Origin: JAIVHA01 sp965367295
Lineage (GTDB): Bacteria; Pseudomonadota; Gammaproteobacteria; DSM-19610
Assembly: GCA_965367295.1 (NCBI GenBank)
Contig: CBDUHN010000012.1
Span: 5,052-69,051, forward strand
Reading direction: 5' to 3'
DNA: 64,000 bases
Numbering within the stretch: position 1 is the stretch's first letter; every line of letters starts with the position of its first letter. This document shows positions 7,940 through 17,868 of this stretch, in pieces. Both the position numbers and the translations under genes were made by a program. Under the pieces are notes generated by a model, which saw only the letters and a list, made by a program, of their open reading frames with translations, was not told where the DNA came from and made no database searches.

Positions 7940-8872
7940 ATGGATAACCAGGGTATGAACCCAGCAACTATAAACGCAATGCGACCGATTATTTTCGGTG
8001 AGGTTTTATTTGACCGCTTTCCCGGTGGCCAGGCGATTCTGGGTGGTGCTCCCTTCAATGTTGCCTGGCATCTGAAAGGCTTTGGCTTGAATCCCCTGCT
8101 CATCAGCCGTATCGGCACCGATGCCATGGCAGACGAGGTCTTGGCCCGCATGAAGCGCTGGGGCATGGATATCCGCGGTGTGCAGCTTGATGACGAACAC
8201 CCGACAGGTGCTGTCGAGGTCCAGTTGGAGAATGGTCAGCCGCGCTACGAAATTATTGAGCACCAAGCCTATGATTATATTCAGTCGGAAGCGGCATTGA
8301 ATGTACTGGGCTCCGATCTGCAGGGCGTCTTTTACATGGGTAGCCTGATCACCCGCGGTGCGGTGTCACGCGCCAGCCTGGACAGCCTGTTGCGTAAAGT
8401 GCGTATGCCAATCTTCGTCGATATCAATCTGCGTCCGCCCTGGTGGGATCTTGCGCGTGTGGAAGGGGCATTGGCCCGTGCCCGCTGGGTAAAACTCAAC
8501 GAAGATGAACTGGAGCAGATCACCGGTAAAACGGTGCATACCGATGAGGAGCGGCGTGCCCAGGCGGAAATCCTCTGTACCCGCTTTGATCTTGAGATGA
8601 TTATTCTGACCCTGGGTGAACAGGGTGCCGACCTCATTACCGCTGGCAAACGTCATCATGGTCAACCCGTACCGGTTACCGAGTTAATCGATACGGTGGG
8701 AGCCGGGGATGCCTTCAGTTCAGTCACCTTGCTGGGCTTGCTCCATGGCTGGCCACAACAGCAGATCCTGGAACGCAGCCTGACATTTGCCAGCCGCATC
8801 TGCCAGCAGCACGGCGCGACCGCAGAGGATTCGAAACTTTATGTAGAGTTTCGCAAGGAATGGAGGATATGA
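7940..8872 (+). CDS. PfkB-family carbohydrate kinase, probable fructokinase
   Basis: About 310 aa with the ribokinase/PfkB fold: GEVLFDRFPGG near the N-terminus, GGAPFNVAWHLKGFG (about 34-48) and the catalytic DTVGAGDAF (about 251-259) that supplies the base Asp and anion hole. Lying directly before sucrose-phosphate synthase and sucrose synthase, it most likely makes fructose 6-phosphate from the fructose freed by sucrose cleavage. Its stop overlaps the next start in an ATGA. Three in-frame ATGs (7940, 7955, 7979) lack a strong ribosome-binding site; 7979 gives the shortest family-like N-terminus, so the exact start is uncertain. Confidence 0.85.
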   Translation: MDNQGMNPATINAMRPIIFGEVLFDRFPGGQAILGGAPFNVAWHLKGFGLNPLLISRIGTDAMADEVLARMKRWGMDIRGVQLDDEHPTGAVEVQLENGQPRYEIIEHQAYDYIQSEAALNVLGSDLQGVFYMGSLITRGAVSRASLDSLLRKVRMPIFVDINLRPPWWDLARVEGALARARWVKLNEDELEQITGKTVHTDEERRAQAEILCTRFDLEMIILTLGEQGADLITAGKRHHGQPVPVTELIDTVGAGDAFSSVTLLGLLHGWPQQQILERSLTFASRICQQHGATAEDSKLYVEFRKEWRI

Positions 8873-11028
8873 ACAAAGAGCAGGGCCTGTATATTGTATT
8901 GGTCAGTATTCACGGCTTGATTCGCGGCCACGACCTTGAATTGGGGCGCGATGCAGATACCGGCGGGCAGATTAAATATGTTATCGAACTCGCGAGGGCG
9001 CTGGCGGCGCGTGACGATGTATGGCGCGTGGACCTGCTAACCCGTCAGGTCATCGATGCGAAAGTATCGACAGATTATGCTGAGCGAATGGAGCCCATAG
9101 CCGACAAGGCCTTTATCGTTCGACTTCCTGCCGGCCCGCGCCGTTACCTGCGCAAAGAAGTGCTCTGGCCCTATCTTGACAGCTTTACCGATCACGCCCT
9201 GCAGCATGTGCGTCGTATCGGCAAGGTTCCCGATATCATTCATAGTCACTATGCGGATGCCGGATACGTGGGCTCACGGCTTGCGTCCTTATTGGGTGTG
9301 ACCCTGGTGCACACAGGGCACTCTCTTGGTCGGGTCAAGCGCCAGCGCCTGCTGGAACAGGGAACAAAGGCGGAGACCATTGAAAACCAGTACAACATCA
9401 GTCAGCGTATTGAGGCAGAAGAGATTGTACTGGATGCGGCCACCCTGGTAGTGGCCAGTACCCAGCAGGAAGTGGATGAACAGTACAGCGCCTACGAAAA
9501 CTATCAGCCCAAGCGCATGCTGGTGATTCCACCGGGTGTCGATCTGCATCGCTTCCATCCCCCCTCGGCAACGGAATTCAGGCCACAAATCTGGCAATCG
9601 ATCCGGCGTTTTCTCACCCATGACAGACGGCCAATTATTCTGGCGCTTTCACGCGCTGATGAACGTAAAAACATCCAGGCTCTGGTGCATGCGTATGGTG
9701 GGCGGCCAAAGCTGCGTGAAATGGCCAATCTGGTGATTGTGGCCGGCAACCGCGATGACATACAGGTGATGGATCGTGGGTCACGCAATGTACTCACGGA
9801 AATTCTGCTGCTGATCGATCGCTATGACCTGTGGGGCTCGGTGGCATTTCCGAAGCATCATGCCCCGGAAGATGTTCCGGACCTGTATCGACTGGCCGCA
9901 AAAAGCAATGGTGTATTCATCAACCCCGCATTAACGGAACCCTTTGGCCTGACGCTGATTGAAGCAGCGGCCAGCGGCCTCCCCCTGGTGGCAACCCATG
10001 ATGGTGGACCCAAGGATATTTTGCGCCACTGCAAAAATGGTCTATTGATTGACCCCTTGGATGTGGATGCAATGGGTGCCGCACTGGAGAGTGCGCTGTC
10101 CAACCGACGCCAATGGCGACAATGGTCGAAAAACGGCATTGCCGGTACCCGAAAACACTATACGTGGGAAACCCATGCCGAGCAGTACCTCAAGGCCGTG
10201 CGTAAGAGCTGGAAGGGTCGGCATAAGCAGCGCCTCGTCGATAGTGAACGCAGCCGCCTGCCCACCATCGACCGGCTCTTGGTCTGTGATGTGGATGATA
10301 CCCTGATGGGGGATAAAGAGGCTTTGTACGAGTTGATGGATCGCCTGCAGCAGGCCGGTCCACATGTGGGTTTTGGCATTGCTACCGGCCGCTCGCTGGA
10401 TAATCTCGAAAAACTACGGAAACGTTATCGTATCCCGCGCCCCGATCTGCTGATCACCTCGGTGGGAGCAGAAATACATTATGGTAACAAGATGACCGTC
10501 GACCAGCAGTGGCAGCGACATATTGATTACCGCTGGGAGCCGCGCGAGCTGCGCGCAGCCATGCGCGAACTTCCCGGCCTGCGGCCGCAACCAAAGGTTG
10601 AGCAGCATCCGTTCAAGATCAGCTACTTTCTCAACGAGAAACGTGCGCCCAGTACCCGTGAAATAGTGCGTTTCCTGCGTCAACATGATCTTCATGCCAA
10701 CGTGATTCAGTCTCACGGCATGTTTCTCGACCTGCTGCCAGTACGGGTATCGAAAGGTCTTGCCTTACGTCATGTGGCGGTGCGTTGGGGACTCAACCCG
10801 GAGCGTTTCCTGGTGGTTGGCGGTTCCGGTAATGACGAGGGCATGCTGCGTGGTAATACGCTGGGCGTGGTCATCGGCAATCACAGCACGGAACTGGATC
10901 GTCTGCAGGGTGAGCCGCGTATTTATTTCACTCCGGGCAGGCATGCCCGCGGTGCACTGGAAGGTATCGATCATTATGATTTCCTCGGTGAATTCCGTAT
11001 TCCGGAGGAAGAGGAGCAGGAAGAATGA
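8869..11028 (+). CDS. sps: Sucrose-phosphate synthase fused to a sucrose-phosphatase-like domain
   Basis: A 719-aa two-domain protein. Residues about 1-460 form a GT4 glycosyltransferase: DTGGQIKYVIELARALA near the N-terminus, HSHYADAGYVG, TGHSLGR, and EPFGLTLIEAAASGLP (from about 357). Residues about 465-715 form a HAD-type phosphatase domain with nucleophile motif DVDDT (from 474) and GGSGNDEGM near the end. It would join UDP-glucose (or ADP-glucose) to fructose 6-phosphate; the HAD part may dephosphorylate the product or be structural. The ATG at 8869 overlaps the kinase stop as ATGA, with AAGGA nine bases upstream. Sucrose is usually made as an osmolyte or reserve in bacteria with this cluster. 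Confidence 0.92.
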   Translation: MNKEQGLYIVLVSIHGLIRGHDLELGRDADTGGQIKYVIELARALAARDDVWRVDLLTRQVIDAKVSTDYAERMEPIADKAFIVRLPAGPRRYLRKEVLWPYLDSFTDHALQHVRRIGKVPDIIHSHYADAGYVGSRLASLLGVTLVHTGHSLGRVKRQRLLEQGTKAETIENQYNISQRIEAEEIVLDAATLVVASTQQEVDEQYSAYENYQPKRMLVIPPGVDLHRFHPPSATEFRPQIWQSIRRFLTHDRRPIILALSRADERKNIQALVHAYGGRPKLREMANLVIVAGNRDDIQVMDRGSRNVLTEILLLIDRYDLWGSVAFPKHHAPEDVPDLYRLAAKSNGVFINPALTEPFGLTLIEAAASGLPLVATHDGGPKDILRHCKNGLLIDPLDVDAMGAALESALSNRRQWRQWSKNGIAGTRKHYTWETHAEQYLKAVRKSWKGRHKQRLVDSERSRLPTIDRLLVCDVDDTLMGDKEALYELMDRLQQAGPHVGFGIATGRSLDNLEKLRKRYRIPRPDLLITSVGAEIHYGNKMTVDQQWQRHIDYRWEPRELRAAMRELPGLRPQPKVEQHPFKISYFLNEKRAPSTREIVRFLRQHDLHANVIQSHGMFLDLLPVRVSKGLALRHVAVRWGLNPERFLVVGGSGNDEGMLRGNTLGVVIGNHSTELDRLQGEPRIYFTPGRHARGALEGIDHYDFLGEFRIPEEEEQEE

Positions 11029-13430
11029 TGGGAGCGTTTGCGCAGTACCTGCAGGATCACCGCGACAAGGTTTTTGCCCTGTTGCGATATTATCTGCAGC
11101 AGGAGCGCTCATTTCTGCTGCACTCCGATCTTTGGGATGGGTTTCAGGCATTCTGCTCCGAGGAAAAGAACGGCGGCATCTGCGACAGCGCATTGGCACA
11201 GGGGATTGCGGTTGCCCAGGAAGCAGTGTTGGAATCCCCCTGGATTTATCTCGCCATTCGCCCGCACCTTGCCCGCTGGCAATATTTTCGCTTTCACATT
11301 GACGCTATCGAGTACGAGGAAATCGGTGTTACCGACTTTCTCGCATTTAAAGAACGGCAGGTGAATATGGTGGAGGATCATCACTTCCGCGAGTGGCCGC
11401 TGGAGGTGGACCTGGGCCCGTTCAACCGTGAATTCCCCAAGCTGCAGGAATCCCGTTCCATTGGTCGTGGCGTTGAGTTTCTGAACCGTCGCGTGTCGAG
11501 TACCCTGTTCGATAAACTGGGTAAGGGCGACCGCAGCCTGCTGGAGTTCCTGCGTGTCCATCAATGCCAGGGCATGCAGCTGATGCTCAATGACCGGGTG
11601 AATGACACTGCTGAACTTCGTTCTGCCCTGCGTCGTGCCGAGGAATATCTGGCGGAGCAGGAACAGGGCGCAGACTGGCATCAGGTTGGACATCAGCTGC
11701 AGAATTTTGGTTTCGAGCCGGGCTGGGGCGATGAGGTCAGGCGCATGCGCGAAACCCTGCATCAGTTGTCCGATCTTCTTGAGGCGCCGGAGCCCGGCAC
11801 CCTGGAGCGATTCCTGTCTCGCATTCCCATGATTTTCAAGCTGGTGATTCTTTCACCGCACGGTTTTTTCGGTCAATCAAATGTGCTGGGTATGCCGGAC
11901 ACCGGTGGTCAGGTGGTCTATATCCTTGATCAGGTACGCGCCCTGGAAAAGGAAATGCGTCAACGTGTCCGTCGGCAGGGCCTGGATATCGAGCCGGAGA
12001 TCATCGTCCTCAGTCGCCTGATTCCCGAAGCACGCGGCACTACCTGCGATCAGCGCGTTGAGCCCATTGTCGGCACGAAAAACGCGTTGATTCTTCGAGT
12101 TCCGTTCCGTGAAGATGATGGCAGCATAGTGCCGCAGTGGATTTCCCGTTTTGAAATCTGGCCCTATCTGGAACGCTATGCCTTTGATGCGGAGAAGGAG
12201 GTGCTGGCGGAACTGGGTGGTCGGCCGGATCTCATTATCGGCAACTATTCCGATGGCAATCTGGTGGCCACTATTCTGGCACATCGTCTGCGAGTGACCC
12301 AGTGCAATATTGCCCATGCACTGGAAAAGACCAAGTACCTGTATTCCGATCTGTTCTGGGCCGATAACGAGCAGCAGTACCACTTTTCAGCGCAATTTAC
12401 CGCCGATCTCATTGCGATGAACGCTGCGGATTTCATCATCACCAGCACCTACCAGGAAATCGCCGGGGACAAACAGTCAATAGGCCAGTACGAAAGCTAC
12501 CAGTCCTTTACCATGCCCGGGTTATACCGGGTGGTGAATGGGGTGGATGTGTTTGATCCAAAGTTCAATATAGTATCTCCCGGTGCCGATGCGGATGTAT
12601 ATTTTCCATATAGTGATGACCCACGGCGTGTGCGGGACCTGCAGCCGGCAATACAGGAGCTGATGTACGGTGCTCCTGTAGAGGATATTCGAGGTGAGTT
12701 CGTTGATCAGGACAAGCCAATCATTTTCAGCATGGCGCGGCTGGACGTGATCAAGAATATCAGTGGCCTGGTGGAGTGGTATGGTGCCAGTGAGCGACTA
12801 CGAAAAGTGGCGAACCTGATGATTGTTGCAGGCCACATCGACCCATCCCATTCGACGGATCGCGAGGAGCAACAGCAGATCCAGCGCATGCATGATTTAA
12901 TGGATCGCTATCAACTCGATGGGCAGGTGCGCTGGCTGGGGAAGCGGCTTGACAAGACGCTATCCGGAGAGCTGTATCGTTGTGTTGCCGATGGGCGTGG
13001 CGTGTTTATCCAGCCGGCACTGTTTGAGGCCTTTGGCCTGACGGTGATCGAAGCCATGAGTTCCGGCCTGCCGACCTTCGCTACCTGCTATGGTGGCCCA
13101 CTGGAAATCATTGAAAATGGAGTTTCAGGTTTTCATGTCAACCCCAATCATGGTGATACTGCCACCGATATCGTGGCAGAGTTCCTGGAACGATGCGTGA
13201 GCGATCCGGAATACTGGGGGCGCATTTCGCAGGGGGGAATAGACCGGGTGCAGGCTCGCTACACCTGGGAGTTGTATGCGGAGCGCATGATGACACTTTC
13301 CAGGATTTACGGCTTCTGGAAATATGTCACAAACCTGGAGCGGGATGAAACACGCCGTTACCTGGAGATGTTCTACGGTCTGCAGTTCCGACCCTTGGCC
13401 AGAAAGATGCAGGACGGCAAGCTGTCATAA
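11025..13430 (+). CDS. Sucrose synthase
   Basis: An 801-aa protein of normal sucrose-synthase length. The N-terminal third is the helical/regulatory region; the GT4 part carries MPDTGGQVVYILDQVRALE (from about 289), IGNYSDGNLVA, AHALEKTKY and the nucleotide-sugar motif EAFGLTVIEAMSSGLP (from about 667). It reversibly converts sucrose and a nucleoside diphosphate into NDP-glucose and fructose. The start at 11025 overlaps the preceding stop (ATGA); an ATG at 11028 is equally possible. Having both synthase types in one operon lets the cell make sucrose and draw it back into NDP-glucose and fructose 6-phosphate. Confidence 0.95.
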   Translation: MMGAFAQYLQDHRDKVFALLRYYLQQERSFLLHSDLWDGFQAFCSEEKNGGICDSALAQGIAVAQEAVLESPWIYLAIRPHLARWQYFRFHIDAIEYEEIGVTDFLAFKERQVNMVEDHHFREWPLEVDLGPFNREFPKLQESRSIGRGVEFLNRRVSSTLFDKLGKGDRSLLEFLRVHQCQGMQLMLNDRVNDTAELRSALRRAEEYLAEQEQGADWHQVGHQLQNFGFEPGWGDEVRRMRETLHQLSDLLEAPEPGTLERFLSRIPMIFKLVILSPHGFFGQSNVLGMPDTGGQVVYILDQVRALEKEMRQRVRRQGLDIEPEIIVLSRLIPEARGTTCDQRVEPIVGTKNALILRVPFREDDGSIVPQWISRFEIWPYLERYAFDAEKEVLAELGGRPDLIIGNYSDGNLVATILAHRLRVTQCNIAHALEKTKYLYSDLFWADNEQQYHFSAQFTADLIAMNAADFIITSTYQEIAGDKQSIGQYESYQSFTMPGLYRVVNGVDVFDPKFNIVSPGADADVYFPYSDDPRRVRDLQPAIQELMYGAPVEDIRGEFVDQDKPIIFSMARLDVIKNISGLVEWYGASERLRKVANLMIVAGHIDPSHSTDREEQQQIQRMHDLMDRYQLDGQVRWLGKRLDKTLSGELYRCVADGRGVFIQPALFEAFGLTVIEAMSSGLPTFATCYGGPLEIIENGVSGFHVNPNHGDTATDIVAEFLERCVSDPEYWGRISQGGIDRVQARYTWELYAERMMTLSRIYGFWKYVTNLERDETRRYLEMFYGLQFRPLARKMQDGKLS

Positions 13431-13519
13431 AAAGGGTTGATTGCAGACAATGGTCGGTCTACTGAAATCGATCGAGGGCTTTGCTGACCGTTGATCCGGT
13501 AGTTGTAAGCAGGAATGAT

Positions 13520-14386
13520 ATGCAATCGATCTATTACAGCCTGCGACGATTCTGTCCCTATCTCGGTGCGATTCAGGTAGTGGATGTAGGGGAGGCAAGC
13601 GCCTTTTCCACGAATGGTAAAACCTGGCAGATCCGTACCCAGACTGCTACGGGGCGTTTTCGTTGGGGCGGTGCGGTGGTGGAGCGCGAAGATGGCTGTG
13701 TCGTGCAGGGCGATGCAACGCAGGCTCTGGTCCATGCGCTATCAAAACGCCCCGAACTTCCCTTCCCACTTGCCGATCGCTATGAGCTCTGGCTACTGCA
13801 CAAGGAATCCCTGTTGCCACTGGCATTATTGAAGACCCGCCATGAATACGATGGCATCAGTGGTAGTATCGATCCTGCCTGGTATCCCTTTTTGCGTGAA
13901 GACAATAGTTTCGTGTCCGATACTCTGACACGCGAGGACGAAAAGCAGCATCCGCGGGCCTGGCGGGTGGCGCACAAGGATCAATTGGAGCGCATTATTC
14001 ATGATGCATCGCGGCCAATGCCCATTGCCCAGTGGTTTCACCGACACAAGGACGGTAGTGGAAAAGGTATGAAGGGGCTGCGGGTGATAGAAGCACTGCA
14101 GGGCCGCGAACTGCCGCTTGATGCTTTTCCCGAGCTGCTGGTGGATGAGCGTTGGGAGCAGGAGCGTGAACGGCTAGTGATACAGGATTTTCATGACTGG
14201 AATGCGGGGCGGTTACTGGCGCACCAGTCACTCAAGTTAGGTACCCGGGCGCGATTGGAAGTGGCAGCCTGTGGGCGACCGGAAACAGTGCTGGAAAATT
14301 ACGCCATGTATCCGGAAATGGTGGATGCTGTGGCATTGGAGGTGGCGCTGGTATCAGCGCGCTTGATGAAGAGTGCGGCACACTGA
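13520..14386 (+). CDS. Conserved-looking protein of unknown function, last gene of the sucrose cluster
   Basis: A 288-aa soluble protein starting at ATG 13520 with AGGA five bases upstream; the open frame extends further 5' without a better start. It has no signal peptide, membrane helix or motif that I recognise. The composition is that of a real protein, with charged helices (LVDERWEQERERLVIQDFHD) towards the C-terminus. It follows sucrose synthase after about 90 bp on the same strand, so it may be co-transcribed and play a role in sucrose metabolism or its control; this rests on position alone. Confidence 0.7.
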   Translation: MQSIYYSLRRFCPYLGAIQVVDVGEASAFSTNGKTWQIRTQTATGRFRWGGAVVEREDGCVVQGDATQALVHALSKRPELPFPLADRYELWLLHKESLLPLALLKTRHEYDGISGSIDPAWYPFLREDNSFVSDTLTREDEKQHPRAWRVAHKDQLERIIHDASRPMPIAQWFHRHKDGSGKGMKGLRVIEALQGRELPLDAFPELLVDERWEQERERLVIQDFHDWNAGRLLAHQSLKLGTRARLEVAACGRPETVLENYAMYPEMVDAVALEVALVSARLMKSAAH

Positions 14387-14414
14387 TCAATAACCGGAAT
14401 GTAGTCCGTTCGGC

Positions 14415-14864
14415 TTATTCCTCTTCATCCCAGTGGATCAGATGCTCTTCCAGTTCATCCGGATGCACGTATTCTTCCGATACCGCCATGCCCGCTACAC
14501 AGATGTTGGCGTCCCAAACGGATTGCTGGGTGCCGGTGCGCAGTGGATGCCATTGTGGCAATGGTTTTCCCTCGGCCAGGAGACGATAGGCGCAGGTGTC
14601 CGGTAGCCACGGCTGTTTGGCAATTTCCGGAGTAACAATGACACAATCGGGTACCAGCACATTGCGGTATGCATACTCTGTACAGTTGCAGCTCATGTGA
14701 TCCAGAAGTTTACAGGCCACGTTGGTGTAGTACAGTTCACCAGTGTCTTCGTCCTCCAGCTTGAACAGGCAGCAGCGGGCACAGCCATCGCAGAGTGATT
14801 CCCACTCTTCCGCGTTCATTTCCTCAAGCGATTTTGTTTCCCAAAAGGGGCGTTCTGTATTCAT
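14415..14864 (-). CDS. ycgN: YcgN-family (UPF0260) cysteine-cluster protein
   Basis: 149 aa with the family's cysteine set: C25, C28, C31 and C32 in LCDGCARCC, then C51, C59 and C61. These are thought to bind a metal or Fe-S centre; the cellular role is unknown. The hallmark N-terminus PFWETKSLEEMNAEEWESLC is present. Its ATG overlaps the rsmJ stop by four bases, so translation of the two is coupled. Confidence 0.92.
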   Translation of the reverse strand: MNTERPFWETKSLEEMNAEEWESLCDGCARCCLFKLEDEDTGELYYTNVACKLLDHMSCNCTEYAYRNVLVPDCVIVTPEIAKQPWLPDTCAYRLLAEGKPLPQWHPLRTGTQQSVWDANICVAGMAVSEEYVHPDELEEHLIHWDEEE

Positions 14865-15637
14865 GATGACATGGCCTTGATGACATAAACGTCGTAGCGG
14901 TGGTGCTTGCCTTTTATGCTCATGGTCGGCGCCTGTTTATTCAGTGGTTCGGCAGATATGGGGCGCTTCACCACTACTCGGAATCTCGCGCATTGCAGTG
15001 CGACCGGCAGTAGTTCGCCGGCATTGGGGTCCTTGCCGATTAGTTCCTGCAGGGCGCGCATCTCCTTTTTTACCAGGCTGCTTTTGCGGCGCTCCGGGTA
15101 CATCGGATCGAGGTATATCACATCGGGATGCTGGGAAACATCCAGTGCTTGTATGTACGTGATGGCATCGGCATGCACGATATGCATGCGTTCCTGTACC
15201 AGGACGCCGATCGCATCGTCCTCCCGTGCACGTCGGTAACCATCGGTGAGCAGGGCGGCTACAACTGGGTTGCGCTCAACCAGGGTCAGGTTGCAACCGA
15301 GGCAGGCCAGTACAAAGGCGTCGCGGCCGAAGCCGGCGGTGGCATCCAGCACACTGGGGTTTACGCCGGATCGGAGTCCTGCTGCCTTGGCGAGTGGTTG
15401 CCCGCGCCCACCGCCAAACAGCCGCCGATGCGCCGCGGCGCCAGCGGCCCAGTCAACAAACACGGCGCCACCGGCGGCCGGGTCGCGTGGCTGTAACTCA
15501 AGTCGTTGCCCCGTCACCACCAGCCGATAGGGTTGGGTACCAGCATCGCAGGTACCAAAATCCCACTGCGCTGCCACAGTGGCGGCAGCGGTCTGCTGGT
15601 CAGGGCTTGCGGCGATAATAGTGATAGGGTTCGACAT
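14861..15637 (-). CDS. rsmJ: 16S rRNA (guanine(1516)-N(2))-methyltransferase RsmJ
   Basis: 258 aa. The SAM-binding loop is DATAGFGRDAF (from residue 98), and the acceptor-site motif YLDPMYPER (about 174-182) is the form of the NPPY-type motif found in RsmJ. The protein methylates G1516 of 16S rRNA in the small ribosomal subunit. It is translationally coupled to the downstream ycgN. Confidence 0.93.
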   Translation of the reverse strand: MSNPITIIAASPDQQTAAATVAAQWDFGTCDAGTQPYRLVVTGQRLELQPRDPAAGGAVFVDWAAGAAAHRRLFGGGRGQPLAKAAGLRSGVNPSVLDATAGFGRDAFVLACLGCNLTLVERNPVVAALLTDGYRRAREDDAIGVLVQERMHIVHADAITYIQALDVSQHPDVIYLDPMYPERRKSSLVKKEMRALQELIGKDPNAGELLPVALQCARFRVVVKRPISAEPLNKQAPTMSIKGKHHRYDVYVIKAMSS

Positions 15638-15727
15638 GCAATACGGGGAGCAGTGGGCCAGTATGTAGGGTGATGCGTAAGTATAACGGATTCACATTAG
15701 ACAATGTGATGCCAGCTTCGCGGTGGT

Positions 15728-16432
15728 TTAGCCGGTAGCAGTACCGTTGAGGATGTGTGTTCCGCTGCGACGATGGGTCCGCCGGTGCAGGCCAATATCG
15801 ATAACGATTTTCAGCAGAATCAGGACGATCAACAGAGCCATCGGTGAGCCTAATGCCATTACACCCCATCCCCCGGCAATTATTGCAATATGCAGCACAA
15901 CAATCCGCTTATAGGGGGCGATCATCAGTTTGCGTATGTTGGTGTCTAGGTATTCATGTCCCTGAAAATAATTCAACAGTAGCGATACGCCATGGGATAG
16001 AAACAGTGCCAGCCAGGCCAGCAGTACACCGGGTGCCGCGGTATCCAGAATCTCCTGTACCGCCAGCATCAACATCTGCAGAAATACCAGGTGTGCAGGC
16101 CAGGCATCGTGGCTTTGAGGAAACAGCCCACTGCCCATATTATTTTCTTCACCGCCGGTGAGAACGAGGACGAACAGGCCGTGCGCACCACAGAAGCCGC
16201 CATAATGAAGACAAAAGAACATGACGGGAAACAGTGCGAGCAGTCCTTTTAAATGCAGCATTTTTATGATGGTATAAAAACCAATCACCAGATTTTCCAG
16301 CCAGTAGAGAATGATGATGGAGGAGACCTCCCACTCCAGCCACAGGACGCCGGCAATGGGAATCAGGTTGACCGCGATAAGTACAATGAGTGAAAACCAC
16401 TCACTTTGCGGCAGCCGTTTTATAGTGTGCAT
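15728..16432 (-). CDS. Polytopic membrane protein, DUF6498-like
   Basis: 234 aa with about six hydrophobic segments and charged ends. The pattern of a Trp- and Glu-containing first helix pair (LWLEWEVSSIIILYWLENLV), an HYGGFCGAHGLF motif and SHGVSLLLNYFQGHEY fits the DUF6498 family of unknown function. No start-proximal ribosome-binding site is strong. It stands alone between rsmJ and another membrane protein on the same strand. Confidence 0.75.
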   Translation of the reverse strand: MHTIKRLPQSEWFSLIVLIAVNLIPIAGVLWLEWEVSSIIILYWLENLVIGFYTIIKMLHLKGLLALFPVMFFCLHYGGFCGAHGLFVLVLTGGEENNMGSGLFPQSHDAWPAHLVFLQMLMLAVQEILDTAAPGVLLAWLALFLSHGVSLLLNYFQGHEYLDTNIRKLMIAPYKRIVVLHIAIIAGGWGVMALGSPMALLIVLILLKIVIDIGLHRRTHRRSGTHILNGTATG

Positions 16433-16766
16433 AAAGCCACTGATCCGGTTTTGTCTGATTATGATATGTCGGTCGGATAATACTGGAATCAGGACGGGAC
16501 GCCTATAATAAACGATACGATGAAATACAGGAGATATCCGGGCATAAAGACATTTCGTGTATGTAGCGGCTGACGTTGGTGCTGCACGTGTCGTATATGG
16601 GAGCTGAGCTGTTTATCCAGGCATTAAAAGAGTGATTTCACAGGCGAGGTCTGGAGAATACTGTTCCTTGATTGTCGACGAGCGAGCACGTGAAAATGCG
16701 ATTCTTCAAAATCACCATGCCCGCTTCTGCAGGCATGGCGCATTATCCATAGATGGACGGTATGTG
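16433..16766. other. Intergenic gap without a recognised gene
   Basis: This stretch between two minus-strand membrane-protein genes has no supported coding region. It contains a 7-bp stem CCATGCC (16715-16721) / GGCATGG (16732-16738), lying 28-52 bp beyond the stop of the gene that ends at 16767 and lacking a T-run. The rest probably holds the promoter of the DUF6498-like gene. Confidence 0.5.
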
Positions 16767-17798
16767 CTACCTGGGTTCTGCCAGTAAATGACGTAATTCA
16801 TTCGGTAGCCATTTCCGTAATCGTGCACTGATAGCATGCTCATTTTTTTGCCACAAAACGCCGATATAAATGATACATAGTCCGATGGCTGTCAAACTGA
16901 TGGGGAACAACCAGCTATCACGGAACACGGTAGCGGCAAGGTGGCCGAGATATCCGGCACTACCAAGGGCGCCGAATACCACGAATACCCGTCTCAGCAG
17001 TACCGCACCGATGCCGATCATCAGTAAGTTGATGCAGAAGTAAACAAATTTGGCAAGCTCGCTGTCGGAGTGCTGGCTGCTGAGTCCTCCCCAGAAAGCC
17101 AGTACACCAAACAGATAGAGCCAGAATGCATAGTCCTGTTTGCCATGGTCACGCAGATCTACCCAAAAGGCGATCAGTGTCATGATCAGGCCGAAAGCCA
17201 TGGAGATTTGGGCGCGGAAGGTGAAATCCGCATATTCGCCGCCAGTGAACATGATGGCGACATCCATGGATAGATACCAGAGTGTGACCGCAAGCGGCAT
17301 CATCATGAAAGGATAGCGGTAGCGCCAGGCAAGCATCGTACCCGTGGCCAGCGTACCAAGTTCCATGTATAGCCAGTGCCACTTGATATAGCGATGGAAT
17401 TCGCGATAGACCGATTCATCCGGCCACCAGCCCATGGCCTGTTGCAGGCCATAGATTGCCAGCGGTGTCAGAACGACCACGAAGCTGGCGCAGATCCCGG
17501 CAGGAATCAGGTAGCCTGTCTGATCAAAACGGTTGGCGAGTTTCAAGCCGGCGCCGGCATAGGCCAGGCAGATAAAGAAAATTCCCCAGCCACCGAATTG
17601 TTCCCAGCCTAGCGTCATGAACAGGCTCATGGCGCCGATCGCGATTAGCCCTCCCAGGTAATAGAGTATATGGGTGAAATCGAAACGTGGTTGACGGGGG
17701 CTGAGTGAAGCCAGAAATTCGAACAGCGGCTCAACCTGATGTATATCAATAATGTGTTGTTCCGCTGCCAGCTGTAATTGTTGTTTGCTGATGTTCAT
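16767..17798 (-). CDS. Multi-pass membrane protein of unknown function
   Basis: 343 aa. A short soluble N-terminus (about 40 residues ending LASLSPRQPRFDF) is followed by about nine to ten hydrophobic segments. The pattern of a cytoplasmic head and many short helices resembles DUF2157-type membrane proteins, but I cannot place it firmly. GAGGA seven bases before the ATG supports the start. Nothing in the neighbourhood indicates a substrate. Confidence 0.7.
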   Translation of the reverse strand: MNISKQQLQLAAEQHIIDIHQVEPLFEFLASLSPRQPRFDFTHILYYLGGLIAIGAMSLFMTLGWEQFGGWGIFFICLAYAGAGLKLANRFDQTGYLIPAGICASFVVVLTPLAIYGLQQAMGWWPDESVYREFHRYIKWHWLYMELGTLATGTMLAWRYRYPFMMMPLAVTLWYLSMDVAIMFTGGEYADFTFRAQISMAFGLIMTLIAFWVDLRDHGKQDYAFWLYLFGVLAFWGGLSSQHSDSELAKFVYFCINLLMIGIGAVLLRRVFVVFGALGSAGYLGHLAATVFRDSWLFPISLTAIGLCIIYIGVLWQKNEHAISARLRKWLPNELRHLLAEPR

Positions 17799-17868
17799 TG
17801 TCGTTTCCTCGCGGGAAAGTGCCTGATCCCTGCCGACGAGTGACAGGGATCGAGGCTGATCATTATCG

